From Gemmatimonadales bacterium (GTDB lineage: Bacteria > Gemmatimonadota > Gemmatimonadetes > Gemmatimonadales > GWC2-71-9): DNA of 10,877 bases. A program made the translations under genes and the position numbers. Of this stretch, positions 1 to 6,921 are shown in pieces. The stretch is taken from contig JACCSZ010000228.1 in NCBI GenBank assembly GCA_013812695.1, positions 1 through 10,877 on the forward strand, read 5' to 3'. A model generated the notes under the pieces. That model was not told the origin of the DNA. It worked only from the letters and a program-made list of their open reading frames with translations, and searched no databases. Numbering within the stretch: the first letter of the stretch is position 1; each line of letters begins with the position of its first letter.

Positions 1-1400
1 CCGCTTGCAGATCCGCCGCCGTCGACGCGCGCCCAGTCGACCGATCCGTAATCTGAATTGATCAGCGAGTACGCTGGCCGGAGCTTGCCGCCCGGACCGA
101 TCTCGAGCGTCTCGACGAAGCGGACCACGACCTCGACCTCCGGCCCCACCGCGGCCGCGGCATACCGGCGAAACGCTTCGAGGCGCTCCGCCGTCGCCCG
201 CGGCGTGGGGACGACATTGAAGACGATCCGGTCCTCTCGCTCCTGCACCAGCCGGTACTGCTGGATCCACTCCACGCCGTCCGCATCGACGTTCTCGATC
301 AATCGGTAGGGGTGCAGCCAGCGCCCGCCCGGCAGGCGGAAGAAATCGACCATGCGACCCTCGACCGCCTGCAGGGTGGCGAACGGCTGGCCGCACGGGC
401 ACGGGGAGGGCCCGCGGGTGGCCACGTCGCCGAGGCAAAAGCGCACGAATGGCATGGCGTAGGAATGGAGGCTGGTGATCGCGATCTCGCCGCGCTCGCC
501 GGTCGCGGCCGGCACGCCGTTCCGCAGCACCTCGACGACCGCCACGTCCTCGTTGCAGTGCAGGCCATGGCCCGCCGCGCAGTCCCACGCGATCAGGTTG
601 CACTCATGGCAGTCGTAAAACTGGAACACCTCGGCGTCCCAGGATGTGCGCAGCTCGGCACGGGCAGAGGGCGACAGCACCTCCGAATTGGTGAGCAGGA
701 AGCGCGGCCGCAGTCGGCGCCGGGGCCGCTCTCGGAGCGCGCGGCCGAGCCGGATCAGGACGTTAGGGTAGGCGGTGACCATGTCGGGCGCGAAGGCTTC
801 GAGCCGGTCGAGCAGCACGTCGTCGGGTTCGTACACGCTGAGCTGCAGGCGCGCTTCGAGCCCCAGCGCCCGGAGCGTGCGGCCGATGATTTTCTTGTCG
901 TTGGGATGGGGCGGGATCGGCTGGTCGATTTCGGCGATCCGGTCGCCCACGCGCCGCCCGAACTGGCGATGGGCGCGCAGCCGGAACAGGTGCAGGATCC
1001 GGTACTCCAGCCAGGTGTTGTAGATCCGGATCGGGCGGCCGGTCGAGCCGGTGGTCGAGATGGAGAGGAGCCGGCCGGGATCGAGCCCGCGGGCGAGCAA
1101 CTCGCCGACGGCCCTCGCGCGGAGCTCATCCTTGGTGACGAGCGGCAGCCGGGCGAGATCGGCCACGCTGCGGACTTGCTCGGGCCTGACGCCGGCGGCC
1201 TGGTAGACCTCGCGGTAGAAGGGGACGCGGTCGTAGGCGTGGGCGACGAGCCGCGCGACTGCGCGGTCCTGGTAGGCCTCGAGCTGGGCGCGTGAGCCGT
1301 GCGCGTGGCGCAGCACCGCCCGCGCGATCCCCGGCAGGCTCGCAGCGCTCGAGAGCCTGGTCCGCCAGCTGCTGGTCGTAGTCACGTGCTTGGGAGACAT
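1..1400 (-). CDS. PaaK/CapK-like phenylacetate-CoA ligase family protein (3' end outside window)
   Basis: Adenylate-forming enzyme of the phenylacetate-CoA ligase / coenzyme F390 synthetase / CapK group. These enzymes activate a carboxylate with ATP, usually for transfer to CoA. The frame is open from the ATG at 1400 to the window edge, giving 466 residues, so only the extreme C-terminus is missing. Visible are the N-terminal VAHAYDRVPFYRE segment (residues 52-64), the nucleotide-binding TTGSTGRP motif (116-123), YDCHEC at 262-267 in the place of the usual YGxTE adenylation motif, CPCG (334-337), the hinge segment EGRMVDFF (about 347-354) and a late GGK with Lys439 in the position of the catalytic lysine. 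Cys264, Cys267, Cys274, Cys282 and the CPCG cysteines could bind zinc. An in-frame stop at 1410-1412 makes 1400 the first ATG, but it has no clear Shine-Dalgarno. The substrate cannot be read from sequence; polysaccharide or aromatic-acid roles are both possible. Confidence 0.9.
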   Translation of the reverse strand, partial: MSPKHVTTTSSWRTRLSSAASLPGIARAVLRHAHGSRAQLEAYQDRAVARLVAHAYDRVPFYREVYQAAGVRPEQVRSVADLARLPLVTKDELRARAVGELLARGLDPGRLLSISTTGSTGRPIRIYNTWLEYRILHLFRLRAHRQFGRRVGDRIAEIDQPIPPHPNDKKIIGRTLRALGLEARLQLSVYEPDDVLLDRLEAFAPDMVTAYPNVLIRLGRALRERPRRRLRPRFLLTNSEVLSPSARAELRTSWDAEVFQFYDCHECNLIAWDCAAGHGLHCNEDVAVVEVLRNGVPAATGERGEIAITSLHSYAMPFVRFCLGDVATRGPSPCPCGQPFATLQAVEGRMVDFFRLPGGRWLHPYRLIENVDADGVEWIQQYRLVQEREDRIVFNVVPTPRATAERLEAFRRYAAAAVGPEVEVVVRFVETLEIGPGGKLRPAYSLINSDYGSVDWARVDGGGSAS

Positions 1401-1462
1401 GCTCGGTCGTCAGCGCGGCTACCCACGCCGACGACCACATCCGCCTCCAATCTCAGGTCCTG

Positions 1463-1627
1463 TCACGCTGACGACCCGCGAAGCGCGGACCGAGAATCGG
1501 GATCAGCAGCAAGCACGCGCCGGAGTTCAGCCGGCCGTGTTCTCGCCACGAGGATTTGAACAGCGATGAGGAGCACGAGCCCGACCAGGCTCACACCCCG
1601 TGCGAGGTTGCGATTATCCAGGGACAT
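1463..1627 (-). CDS. Small single-pass membrane protein (54 aa), function unknown
   Basis: A short frame starting MSLDNRNLARGVSLVGLVLL and ending LRGSSA. It has one hydrophobic segment at about residues 11-28 (GVSLVGLVLLIAVQILVA), a short polar N-terminus and an Arg-rich, then acidic, C-terminal tail (RTRPAELRRVLAADPDSRS). This suggests a single membrane helix; by the positive-inside rule the arginines just after the helix would place the tail in the cytoplasm. The main support is an almost ideal Shine-Dalgarno, AGGAGG at 1634-1639, six bases before the ATG. The gene lies 62 bases upstream of the PaaK-like gene on the same strand, so they may be co-transcribed. It is divergent from vapBC. I recognise no family. 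It could be a real small membrane protein or the leader ORF of the ligase transcript. Confidence 0.6.
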   Translation of the reverse strand: MSLDNRNLARGVSLVGLVLLIAVQILVARTRPAELRRVLAADPDSRSALRGSSA

Positions 1628-1633
1628 TGAGCA

Positions 1634-1639
1634 CCTCCT
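1634..1639 (-). promoter_or_regulatory. Strong Shine-Dalgarno of the small membrane protein
   Basis: On the minus strand the sequence reads CAGGAGGTGCTCA followed by ATG. AGGAGG ends six bases before the start codon, the best ribosome binding site in the window. It is the main reason for calling the 54-residue gene. Confidence 0.65.
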
Positions 1640-1759
1640 GGAATGGAATGCAAATCAAGGCACGAATACGACCAGCATACCGCTCGGCCTGAAGGACGGT
1701 CTGCACTTTCCGCCGGGCGGAACTCCGCGCCCTTCCGGCCTGTCGGCTGTGTACGCGGG

Positions 1760-1789
1760 TTAGACAGCGGCCCGGACCTGACGTATATT
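1760..1789 (+). promoter_or_regulatory. Sigma-70-type promoter of vapBC
   Basis: A -35 element TTAGAC (1760-1765, 4 of 6 matches to TTGACA) and a -10 element TATATT (1784-1789, 5 of 6 to TATAAT) are separated by 18 bases. Transcription would start near 1796, giving a leader of about 25 bases before the vapB ATG at 1820. The -10 element is overlapped by the left arm of an inverted repeat, as expected for an autoregulated toxin-antitoxin promoter. Confidence 0.65.
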
Positions 1790-1812
1790 GCGCCATCCAG
1801 CTGTACGTCAGG
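1777..1812. promoter_or_regulatory. Inverted-repeat operator of vapBC
   Basis: CCTGACGTA at 1777-1785 and its exact reverse complement TACGTCAGG at 1804-1812 form a perfect 9-bp inverted repeat with an 18-base spacer; the arm centres are 27 bp apart. The left arm overlaps the -10 box and the right arm overlaps the vapB ribosome binding site. The left arm lies upstream of the expected transcription start, so a DNA operator is more likely than an RNA hairpin. VapB antitoxins with ribbon-helix-helix domains, alone or with VapC, typically repress their own promoters through such repeats. The binding protein is inferred. Confidence 0.6.
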
Positions 1813-1819
1813 AGCCCTC

Positions 1820-2071
1820 ATGCAGACCAAGCTCACCCTGCGCCTCGAGCAGCGGCTCATCCGCCGCGCCAAGGCATACGCCCGCCGCACCGGCAAGTCG
1901 GTCTCCGCACTCGTCGCCGACTTCTTTGGCCGGTTGGAGGCTCCGACGACGGGAATCTCGACGGAGGTCCGGGCGCGGTCGCCCGCCGTCCAATCCCTTG
2001 TCGGGGCCCTCGCTGGGGCCCGGCTGGACGAGGCGGATTACCGGGCGCATCTGGCTGAGAAGCACCGGTGA
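1820..2071 (+). CDS. vapB: VapB-type antitoxin, DUF6364-like ribbon-helix-helix protein
   Basis: An 83-residue protein that should bind and neutralise the VapC toxin encoded next and repress the shared promoter. Residues 3-12 (TKLTLRLEQR) look like the ribbon strand and residues 13-38 (LIRRAKAYARRTGKSVSALVADFFGR) like the two helices, the pattern of DUF6364-type antitoxins. The C-terminal half, with SPAVQSLVGAL and LDEADYRAHLAEKHR, is the usual toxin-wrapping tail of VapB partners of PIN toxins. The start is the ATG at 1820, with GGAG at 1811-1814 five bases before it; longer in-frame extensions upstream would run through the promoter and are rejected. The stop TGA overlaps the GTG start of vapC, so the two are translationally coupled. 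Confidence 0.85.
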   Translation: MQTKLTLRLEQRLIRRAKAYARRTGKSVSALVADFFGRLEAPTTGISTEVRARSPAVQSLVGALAGARLDEADYRAHLAEKHR

Positions 2072-2493
2072 GGGTGCTGTTCGACACCAACGTCATTCTC
2101 GACGTCCTGCTCGCCCGCGCTCCCTATGTGGGTCCGGCCACGGTGCTCCTCGACCTCGTCGCCGCGAAGGACCTCGATGGCCTCCTCGGGGCCACGACCA
2201 TCACCACCATCCATTATCTCGCCACGAAAGCCGTCGGAGCCGCACTGGCCCAGCGGCGTCTCCGCACGTTGCTGAGCCTCTTCGACGTGGCCCCGGTGAC
2301 GCGCGCGGTGCTGACGGAGGCGCTGGACCTCGGCTACGCCGACTACGAAGATGCCGTGCTGCACGAGGCCGCCCGCCACGCGGGCGCTGAAGCGCTCGTG
2401 ACTCGCGACCCCAAGGGCTTCCCAAAAGCCCGGCTCAAGGTGTACGCCCCCGAGGAATTGCTGCGCTTCATTCAGGCCACGCCCCAGCGCTAG
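2068..2493 (+). CDS. vapC: VapC-type PIN-domain ribonuclease toxin
   Basis: A 141-residue PIN-domain protein, a normal VapC length. The acidic residues expected for metal-dependent RNA cleavage are present: Asp6 in LFDTN, Glu94/Asp95 in DYEDAVLHEAA with Glu100, and Asp114 in VTRDPKGF. The TTIHYL segment (46-51) is also common in this PIN subgroup. Translation starts at a GTG (2068) that overlaps the vapB stop as GTGA, which helps keep toxin below antitoxin. Family knowledge: VapC toxins cleave tRNA or rRNA and are inhibited by VapB. The specific RNA target cannot be predicted. All catalytic residues are intact, so the module appears functional. The gene ends 64 bases before the convergent fabI stop. 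Confidence 0.9.
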   Translation: MRVLFDTNVILDVLLARAPYVGPATVLLDLVAAKDLDGLLGATTITTIHYLATKAVGAALAQRRLRTLLSLFDVAPVTRAVLTEALDLGYADYEDAVLHEAARHAGAEALVTRDPKGFPKARLKVYAPEELLRFIQATPQR

Positions 2494-2557
2494 CTTCGCA
2501 GGAGCCACTGGCTCTCGGTGACGCGCTCCGGCTGGGCACGCTGGCCGACCTCACGCA

Positions 2558-3454
2558 TCACCCTCCCTCCGGCACCGCCATCCCCATTGCCCGGAACCCG
2601 TTATCCACGTACACCACGCTCCCCGTGATCGCCGAGGCCAGCGGGCTGCACAGAAACGCCGCCGCATGCCCCACGTCGGCGGCGTCGATCGGTCGCGGCA
2701 GCGGTGAGTTGGCGGCGGTGTACTCGATCATCGTCTGGATGAAGCCGATGGCCGAAGCCGCGCGCGACGCCCACGGGCCCGCGGAGATGGCGTTGATCCG
2801 GACCCCCCAGCGCCGGCCGGCCTCGAAGGCGAGCGTCCGGGTGTCGGCCTCGAGCGCGGCCTTGGCCGACGACATGCCGCCGCCGTAGCCCGGGATCACC
2901 CGCTCGCCCGCGATGTAGGTCAGCGACAGAAAGGCGCCGTTCGGCCGCATCAGCGGCGCCAGGTGCCGGACGAGGCTGATGTTGCTGTAGGCGCTCACAC
3001 CGATGGCGGAGAGGTAGCCCTGGCGGCTGGTGTCCACGAGCGGCGACCTGACCTCGGGCGCGTTGGCCAGGCTGTGCACCACGATGTCGAGGCCGCGATC
3101 GCCGAAGTCCTGGCGGATCCGCTCGGTCATCCCCTGCACGCTGAAGTCGCCCTGGTCCTTGTAGCGCTTGTTCTCGCGGATGTCCTCGGGGGCATCGGCC
3201 AGCGCGTCGAACGCGGCATCGAGCGGGTAGATGCGCTCGAACTCGAGCTTCCGGCCGTCGCCCAGCCGCATCGACTCGTCCATCTTCCCGCGCTCGAGCA
3301 GCTTGGTGAAGATGCCCAGCGCCGGCGGCCAGCTCCCCACGCAGATCGACGCGCCGGCCTGTGCCAGGCACTTGGCGATGGCGAAGCCGAAACCGGCGTC
3401 GTCGGAGACGCCGGCGACGAGGGCACGCTTGCCGCTGAGGTCGATGGGGAGCAT
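2558..3454 (-). CDS. fabI: Enoyl-[acyl-carrier-protein] reductase (NADH), plant/chlamydia type
   Basis: Catalyses the last step of each fatty-acid elongation cycle, reducing trans-2-enoyl-ACP with NAD(P)H in the cytoplasm. The 298-residue protein is a short-chain dehydrogenase fold with the nucleotide-binding GVSDDAGFGFAIA (15-27), VHSLANAPEV (126-135), Tyr180 in SLTYIAGER, and Tyr190 and Lys198 in GYGGGMSSAKAALE. TMIEYTAANSPLP follows at about 241-253 and YVDNGFRAMGM at 282-292. The Tyr-to-Lys gap is seven residues rather than the six of E. coli FabI, and the long segment at 52-105 is present. Both are marks of the plant plastid, apicomplexan and chlamydial type. The ATG at 3454 is chosen because the SDR core begins right after it; the frame extends to a GTG at 3511, but that stretch is intergenic repeat sequence. 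The Shine-Dalgarno is weak (GAGG about 10 bases upstream). Convergent with vapC. Confidence 0.93.
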   Translation of the reverse strand: MLPIDLSGKRALVAGVSDDAGFGFAIAKCLAQAGASICVGSWPPALGIFTKLLERGKMDESMRLGDGRKLEFERIYPLDAAFDALADAPEDIRENKRYKDQGDFSVQGMTERIRQDFGDRGLDIVVHSLANAPEVRSPLVDTSRQGYLSAIGVSAYSNISLVRHLAPLMRPNGAFLSLTYIAGERVIPGYGGGMSSAKAALEADTRTLAFEAGRRWGVRINAISAGPWASRAASAIGFIQTMIEYTAANSPLPRPIDAADVGHAAAFLCSPLASAITGSVVYVDNGFRAMGMAVPEGG

Positions 3455-3506
3455 CGGTCGGGGTCCTCGGCCGAAAGTGGGTCGTGCGCCGTGCACCCTC
3501 GGGCGA

Positions 3507-3572
3507 GTCACCCTGAGCGAAGCGAAGGGGGGATGCTTCCGGTCCTGCCCCGTTCGCTTCGCTCAGGGTGAC
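3507..3572. repeat. Palindromic repeat copy A (hairpin between ybbP and fabI)
   Basis: Arms 3507-3526 and 3553-3572 are perfect 20-bp reverse complements (GTCACCCTGAGCGAAGCGAA and its complement), extended by GGGG/CCCC after a one-base bulge, around a loop of about 17 bases. It lies in the 154-base gap between the ybbP stop and the fabI start, so it could end ybbAP transcripts. Another partial unit (GGGTGAC, GGGGTTAC) follows at about 3573-3587. It has no T-run, so classical intrinsic termination is not assured. Confidence 0.85.
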
Positions 3573-3608
3573 GGGTGACGGGGTTACGGGCGCCACAAAC
3601 ATAGCCGC

Positions 3609-6164
3609 TCACTCCGCCCGGAGCACCTCGAGCGGCGGCCGGCGCAGGACGTCGCGGCTGTTGGCGAGTCCCACCGCCACCGTCAGCAGCACGACCGCCG
3701 CGCCTAACCCGGCGAACGGCAGCACCGGCAGCGCGAACTGCCCGTCGAAGACGAAGCGGGCCAGTGCCCAGCCGGCTACGCCGCCCAACACCAGCGCCAC
3801 GGCGGCGGAGATCAGTCCGAGGGACAAATATTCCGAGAGCACGATGCGGAAGAGCTGCGCGCGGGTGGCACCGAGCGTCCGGAGCAACGCGCCTTCGCGC
3901 ACCCGCTGAAAGCGGCTGGTGGCGAGCGCACCCACCAGCACGAGCGTGCCCGTGCCCAGCGTGAACAGCGCCATGAACCTGATGGCGAGCACGACGCGGT
4001 CGATCAGCCGCTCGAGCGTCTGCTGCACCGAGGACAGGTCCACGCTGGTGACGTTGGGCGCCCGCTCGGCGATGCGCCGCTGCAGCGCGCCGCGGTCGGC
4101 CGCGCGCTCGATGCGGGTGAGGGTGACGAGCGACTGCGGCGCCGATTCGAGCGCGCCGGGCGCGAACACCACGAAGAAGTTGGGCTCGAACCGCGCCCAG
4201 TCCACCTCGCGCAGGCTCGCGACACGCGTCGGCATCCGCACCCCCTGCACATCCCAGACGATCTCGTCGCCCACGCCGACGCCGAGCTCGCTCGCCAAGT
4301 CGCGCTCGACCGAGATCTGGGTCTCCCGGGCACCGGGGCTCCACCAGCGCCCGGCGACGATGCGCTCGGAGGGCACGAGCGAATCGCGATACGTCGAGCG
4401 GTACTCGCGCCTGAGCGCCCATCCGTTCCGCGGGCCCGCGTCGCCCTCGCCCGGATCGGCGGTGTCGGCCAGGGCGGCCGTGACCGGCTGATTCCGGATC
4501 GACTGGATGCGCATGGGCACGATCGACACTGGCCCCACCACCGGATAGCCGCTGGCGGTGAGCGCCTGTTCGACCGTGCGGAGCTGGTCCGGCTGGATGT
4601 CGAACAGCACGAGGTTCGGCCGCGCCGGGCCGCCGGAGAGCTGGAGCGTGCGGAGCAGGTTGTACTGGACCAGGAAGAGCGTGCCGAGCAGGAAGGCGCC
4701 GAAGCCGATGGCCAGCACGACCGTGGTCGTCTGGTTGAACGGCCGGTGCAGGTTGGCGATCCCCTGCCGCCAGACGTACGGCCAGCCGGCCGGGAGCCAG
4801 CGCCGCGCCGCGCGGATCAGCCCCCACGACGCGCCCCAGAGCACCAGCAGGGCAACTCCGACGCCGGCCGAAAAGATCGCTCCCTGCCGCCAGCTTCCGA
4901 CCTGCAGCGCGGCCAGCGCGACGGTGCTCGCCACCAGCGCTGCCGCCGCCGCGATGCGCCACGGATCGAGGGGCCGGCGTTCGGGTTCCACGTCGCGCCT
5001 GAGCGCCGCGAGCGGCGGCACCCGGCGCACGGCGAGCAGCGGCAGCAGGGCGAAGACCAGCGCCACCCAGAGGCCCATCCCCAGGCCGAGCGCCACCGCG
5101 CGCAGCGAGACGACGGGCTCCACGCTCACCGGGAGCAACCCGGCCAGCAGCGCGGGCAGCAGGCGCTGCGCCAGCACGCCCAGCGCGGCGCCCGCGGCAC
5201 TCCCTACGAGCCCCATCGCGGCGGCCTCCAGCGCGTAGATGCCGAGGACCCGCCACGCGCTCGCGCCGAGGCAGCGCAGCACCGCGATGGTGTCGAGCCG
5301 TTGGCGAATGAAAACGACCACGCCGCTCGCGACGCCGATGCCGCCGAGCAGCAGGGCGATCAGCGCGACCAGCCCGAGATACCCGGTCAGTCGCCCGAGT
5401 GCGTCGTTCAGATTCCGCTGATCCTCGGCCACGGTGCGGAGTCGGACGCGCTCGGGCCGGAGCGCGGGACGGTAGCGGTCGGCGATGGTCTGCGGCGCCA
5501 TGCCGGTCGGGAGCCGCACGAAGGCCTCGTACTCCGCGCGCGCGCCGAAGCCCAGCAGCTCGGTGGCCGGCAGGTCCCGCGCCGCGATGTAGATCCGCGG
5601 ACCGAACGCGGTCCGGATGCCGACGTTGCCGGGCGCGCTGGTGACGACGCCGCTGATGGCGAACCGCCCCTCGCCGAGGGCAAGGGTGTCGCCGACCCGG
5701 GCGCCGAGCGCCGTGAGAAGCGAGGGATCCACGGCGACGCGGCCGCCCTGCTGCAGCTCGCCCCAGGCGGCGGCCGGGTCGGTGCGGATCTCGCCGTAGA
5801 ACGGATAGCCACCCTCGAGTGCCGCCACCTGCACCAGCCGGGTGCCGCTGGTGCGCGGCACGTAGGCCATCCCTGAGAAGCTGGTCAGCCGGGCAACGAC
5901 GCCGCCCCGCGCCGCGAGCGTGTCGAGCACCGACTCGGCCACCGGCGTGAGCGGCCGCCGCGCGGAGAGCGCGAGGTCGGCGCCGAGGAGGGCGCGGGCC
6001 TGGGTGCGCACGGAGTCCCGCAGGTTGTCGGTGAACGAGCCGATCGCTACCAGCGCGGCCACGCCGATGCCCACCGAGGCGGTGAGCAGGAGCAGCCGGC
6101 GCGGCGCGGCGCGGATGTCGCGCGCGGCCATGCGGAGGGCGAACGGCAGCGTGGGAGCCGCCAT
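3609..6164 (-). CDS. ybbP: ABC transporter permease, FtsX/LolE-like (YbbP type)
   Basis: An 851-residue inner-membrane permease that pairs with the ATPase encoded just upstream. The N-terminus has a cytoplasmic MAARDIRAAPRR segment and a first membrane helix at about 24-44. A MacB/LolE-like periplasmic domain spans about 45-250. A first FtsX block with three helices lies at about 260-385, followed by central helices at about 405-450. A second helix plus periplasmic domain starts near 480, and a last FtsX block ends with RRPPLEVLRAE. This doubled layout matches YbbP of E. coli (about 800 residues). Family knowledge points to handling of lipids, lipoproteins or toxic envelope compounds, possibly mechanotransmission rather than transport; the substrate is unknown. 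The ATG at 6164 is preferred over a GTG at 6173, which lies within a repeat; AGGGTGA from that repeat sits five bases before the ATG. Only 40 bases separate it from ybbA. Confidence 0.88.
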   Translation of the reverse strand: MAAPTLPFALRMAARDIRAAPRRLLLLTASVGIGVAALVAIGSFTDNLRDSVRTQARALLGADLALSARRPLTPVAESVLDTLAARGGVVARLTSFSGMAYVPRTSGTRLVQVAALEGGYPFYGEIRTDPAAAWGELQQGGRVAVDPSLLTALGARVGDTLALGEGRFAISGVVTSAPGNVGIRTAFGPRIYIAARDLPATELLGFGARAEYEAFVRLPTGMAPQTIADRYRPALRPERVRLRTVAEDQRNLNDALGRLTGYLGLVALIALLLGGIGVASGVVVFIRQRLDTIAVLRCLGASAWRVLGIYALEAAAMGLVGSAAGAALGVLAQRLLPALLAGLLPVSVEPVVSLRAVALGLGMGLWVALVFALLPLLAVRRVPPLAALRRDVEPERRPLDPWRIAAAAALVASTVALAALQVGSWRQGAIFSAGVGVALLVLWGASWGLIRAARRWLPAGWPYVWRQGIANLHRPFNQTTTVVLAIGFGAFLLGTLFLVQYNLLRTLQLSGGPARPNLVLFDIQPDQLRTVEQALTASGYPVVGPVSIVPMRIQSIRNQPVTAALADTADPGEGDAGPRNGWALRREYRSTYRDSLVPSERIVAGRWWSPGARETQISVERDLASELGVGVGDEIVWDVQGVRMPTRVASLREVDWARFEPNFFVVFAPGALESAPQSLVTLTRIERAADRGALQRRIAERAPNVTSVDLSSVQQTLERLIDRVVLAIRFMALFTLGTGTLVLVGALATSRFQRVREGALLRTLGATRAQLFRIVLSEYLSLGLISAAVALVLGGVAGWALARFVFDGQFALPVLPFAGLGAAVVLLTVAVGLANSRDVLRRPPLEVLRAE

Positions 6165-6168
6165 GGGA

Positions 6169-6234
6169 GTCACCCTGAGCGGAGCGAAGGGGGCATGCGC
6201 CGGGTTACGCCCCCTTCGCTCCGCTCAGGGTGAC
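6169..6234. repeat. Palindromic repeat copy B (26-bp stem at the ybbA-ybbP junction)
   Basis: Arms 6169-6194 and 6209-6234 are perfect 26-bp reverse complements around a 14-base loop. The core is CTGAGCGGAGCGAAGGGGGC, a GGAGCG variant of copy A. A partial extra unit, GCTCAGGGTGAC, lies at 6240-6251. The right arm is inside the ybbA coding sequence and the TAA stop of ybbA (6205-6207) is in the loop. The outer edge of the left arm supplies the sequence just before the ybbP ATG. In mRNA this would be a very stable hairpin between the two cistrons. Confidence 0.9.
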
Positions 6235-6921
6235 CCCATGCTCAGGGTGACTCCCCGCTCCGGTGTCGGCGGCGATCTCGCCGTCGGCCAGGCGGATGGT
6301 GCGCCGGGCGCGGCCGGCGAGGTCGAGGTCGTGCGTCACCAGGACCAGCGTAGTGCCGAGGTCCCGGTTGAGCTCCGTCATGAGGTCGATGATGGTGGCA
6401 CCGGTGCGCGCGTCGAGGTTGCCGGTGGGCTCATCGGCGAAGAGCACCTTAGGGCGGGTGCTGAACGCGCGGGCGAGTGCCACGCGCTGCTGTTCGCCAC
6501 CCGAGAGCTGGGCCGGGTAGTGGTGGCCGCGGTCGCCGAGGCCGACCCGCGCCAGCAGCTCGGTCGCGCGCGGGGCCGCCGGGTCGCCGCGCAGCTCGAG
6601 CGGGACCTGGACGTTCTCGCGCGCGGTGAGGGTCGGGATCAGCTGGAACGACTGGAACACGAAGCCGATCTTCTCGCCCCGGAGCTGCGCGCGCCGATCC
6701 TCGTCGAGCGCGCCCAGCTCGTCGCCATCCAGGTGGACGGTGCCGGCGCTCGGGCGGTCGAGTCCGGCGAGCAGGCCGAGCAGCGTGGTCTTGCCGCTGC
6801 CCGAGGGGCCGACGATGGCGACGAACGCGCCGGGCTCCACCTGGAAGGTGATATCCTTCAACACGGTGAGCCGGCGTCCGCCGGACAGATAAGTCTTGGT
6901 CAACGAGGCGCAGCGCAGCAT
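6205..6921 (-). CDS. ybbA: ABC transporter ATP-binding protein, LolD/MacB-like (YbbA type)
   Basis: A 238-residue ATPase that drives the YbbP permease. All motifs are intact: Walker A GPSGSGKTT (38-46), Q-loop FVFQSFQLIP (Gln90), signature LSGGEQQ (139-145), Walker B VLFADEP (159-165), D-loop GNLDA, and switch His197 in VTHD. The FQLIPTLTARENVQVPLEL stretch is typical of the LolD/MacB/FtsE class that works with FtsX-fold permeases. The start is the ATG at 6921, just before the LTKTYLSGG strand; the frame stays open upstream, but only antisense to tesA. The final residues (about 229-238, GVTLSGAKGA) are encoded by a palindromic repeat, so the C-terminal tail is probably repeat-derived. The gene is followed by ybbP and is divergent from tesA, with which it shares two bases of start codon. 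Confidence 0.93.
   Translation of the reverse strand: MLRCASLTKTYLSGGRRLTVLKDITFQVEPGAFVAIVGPSGSGKTTLLGLLAGLDRPSAGTVHLDGDELGALDEDRRAQLRGEKIGFVFQSFQLIPTLTARENVQVPLELRGDPAAPRATELLARVGLGDRGHHYPAQLSGGEQQRVALARAFSTRPKVLFADEPTGNLDARTGATIIDLMTELNRDLGTTLVLVTHDLDLAGRARRTIRLADGEIAADTGAGSHPEHGVTLSGAKGA

Noticed and set aside
312..1295. 327-codon open frame on the plus strand
   Set aside because: It lies exactly antisense to the PaaK-like gene, whose motifs (TTGSTGRP, CPCG, GGK) are unmistakable. The plus-strand peptide has no recognisable domain and is a by-product of high GC.
1628..1759. Promoter for the small membrane protein and ligase on the minus strand
   Set aside because: A few weak matches such as TATGCT can be found, but none has a matching -35 at a proper distance, so no promoter is claimed.
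1643..1819. N-terminal extension of VapB
   Set aside because: The frame is open upstream but runs through the promoter and operator; the ATG at 1820 has a good Shine-Dalgarno and matches the family start.
2502..2514. Small palindrome GAGCCACTGGCTC after vapC as a terminator
   Set aside because: Six-base arms with a one-base centre and no T-run; too small to claim as a terminator.
3508..5256. 582-codon minus-strand frame inside ybbP
   Set aside because: Same strand but another frame of ybbP; Arg/Ala-rich shadow, while the ybbP frame shows membrane helices and FtsX blocks.
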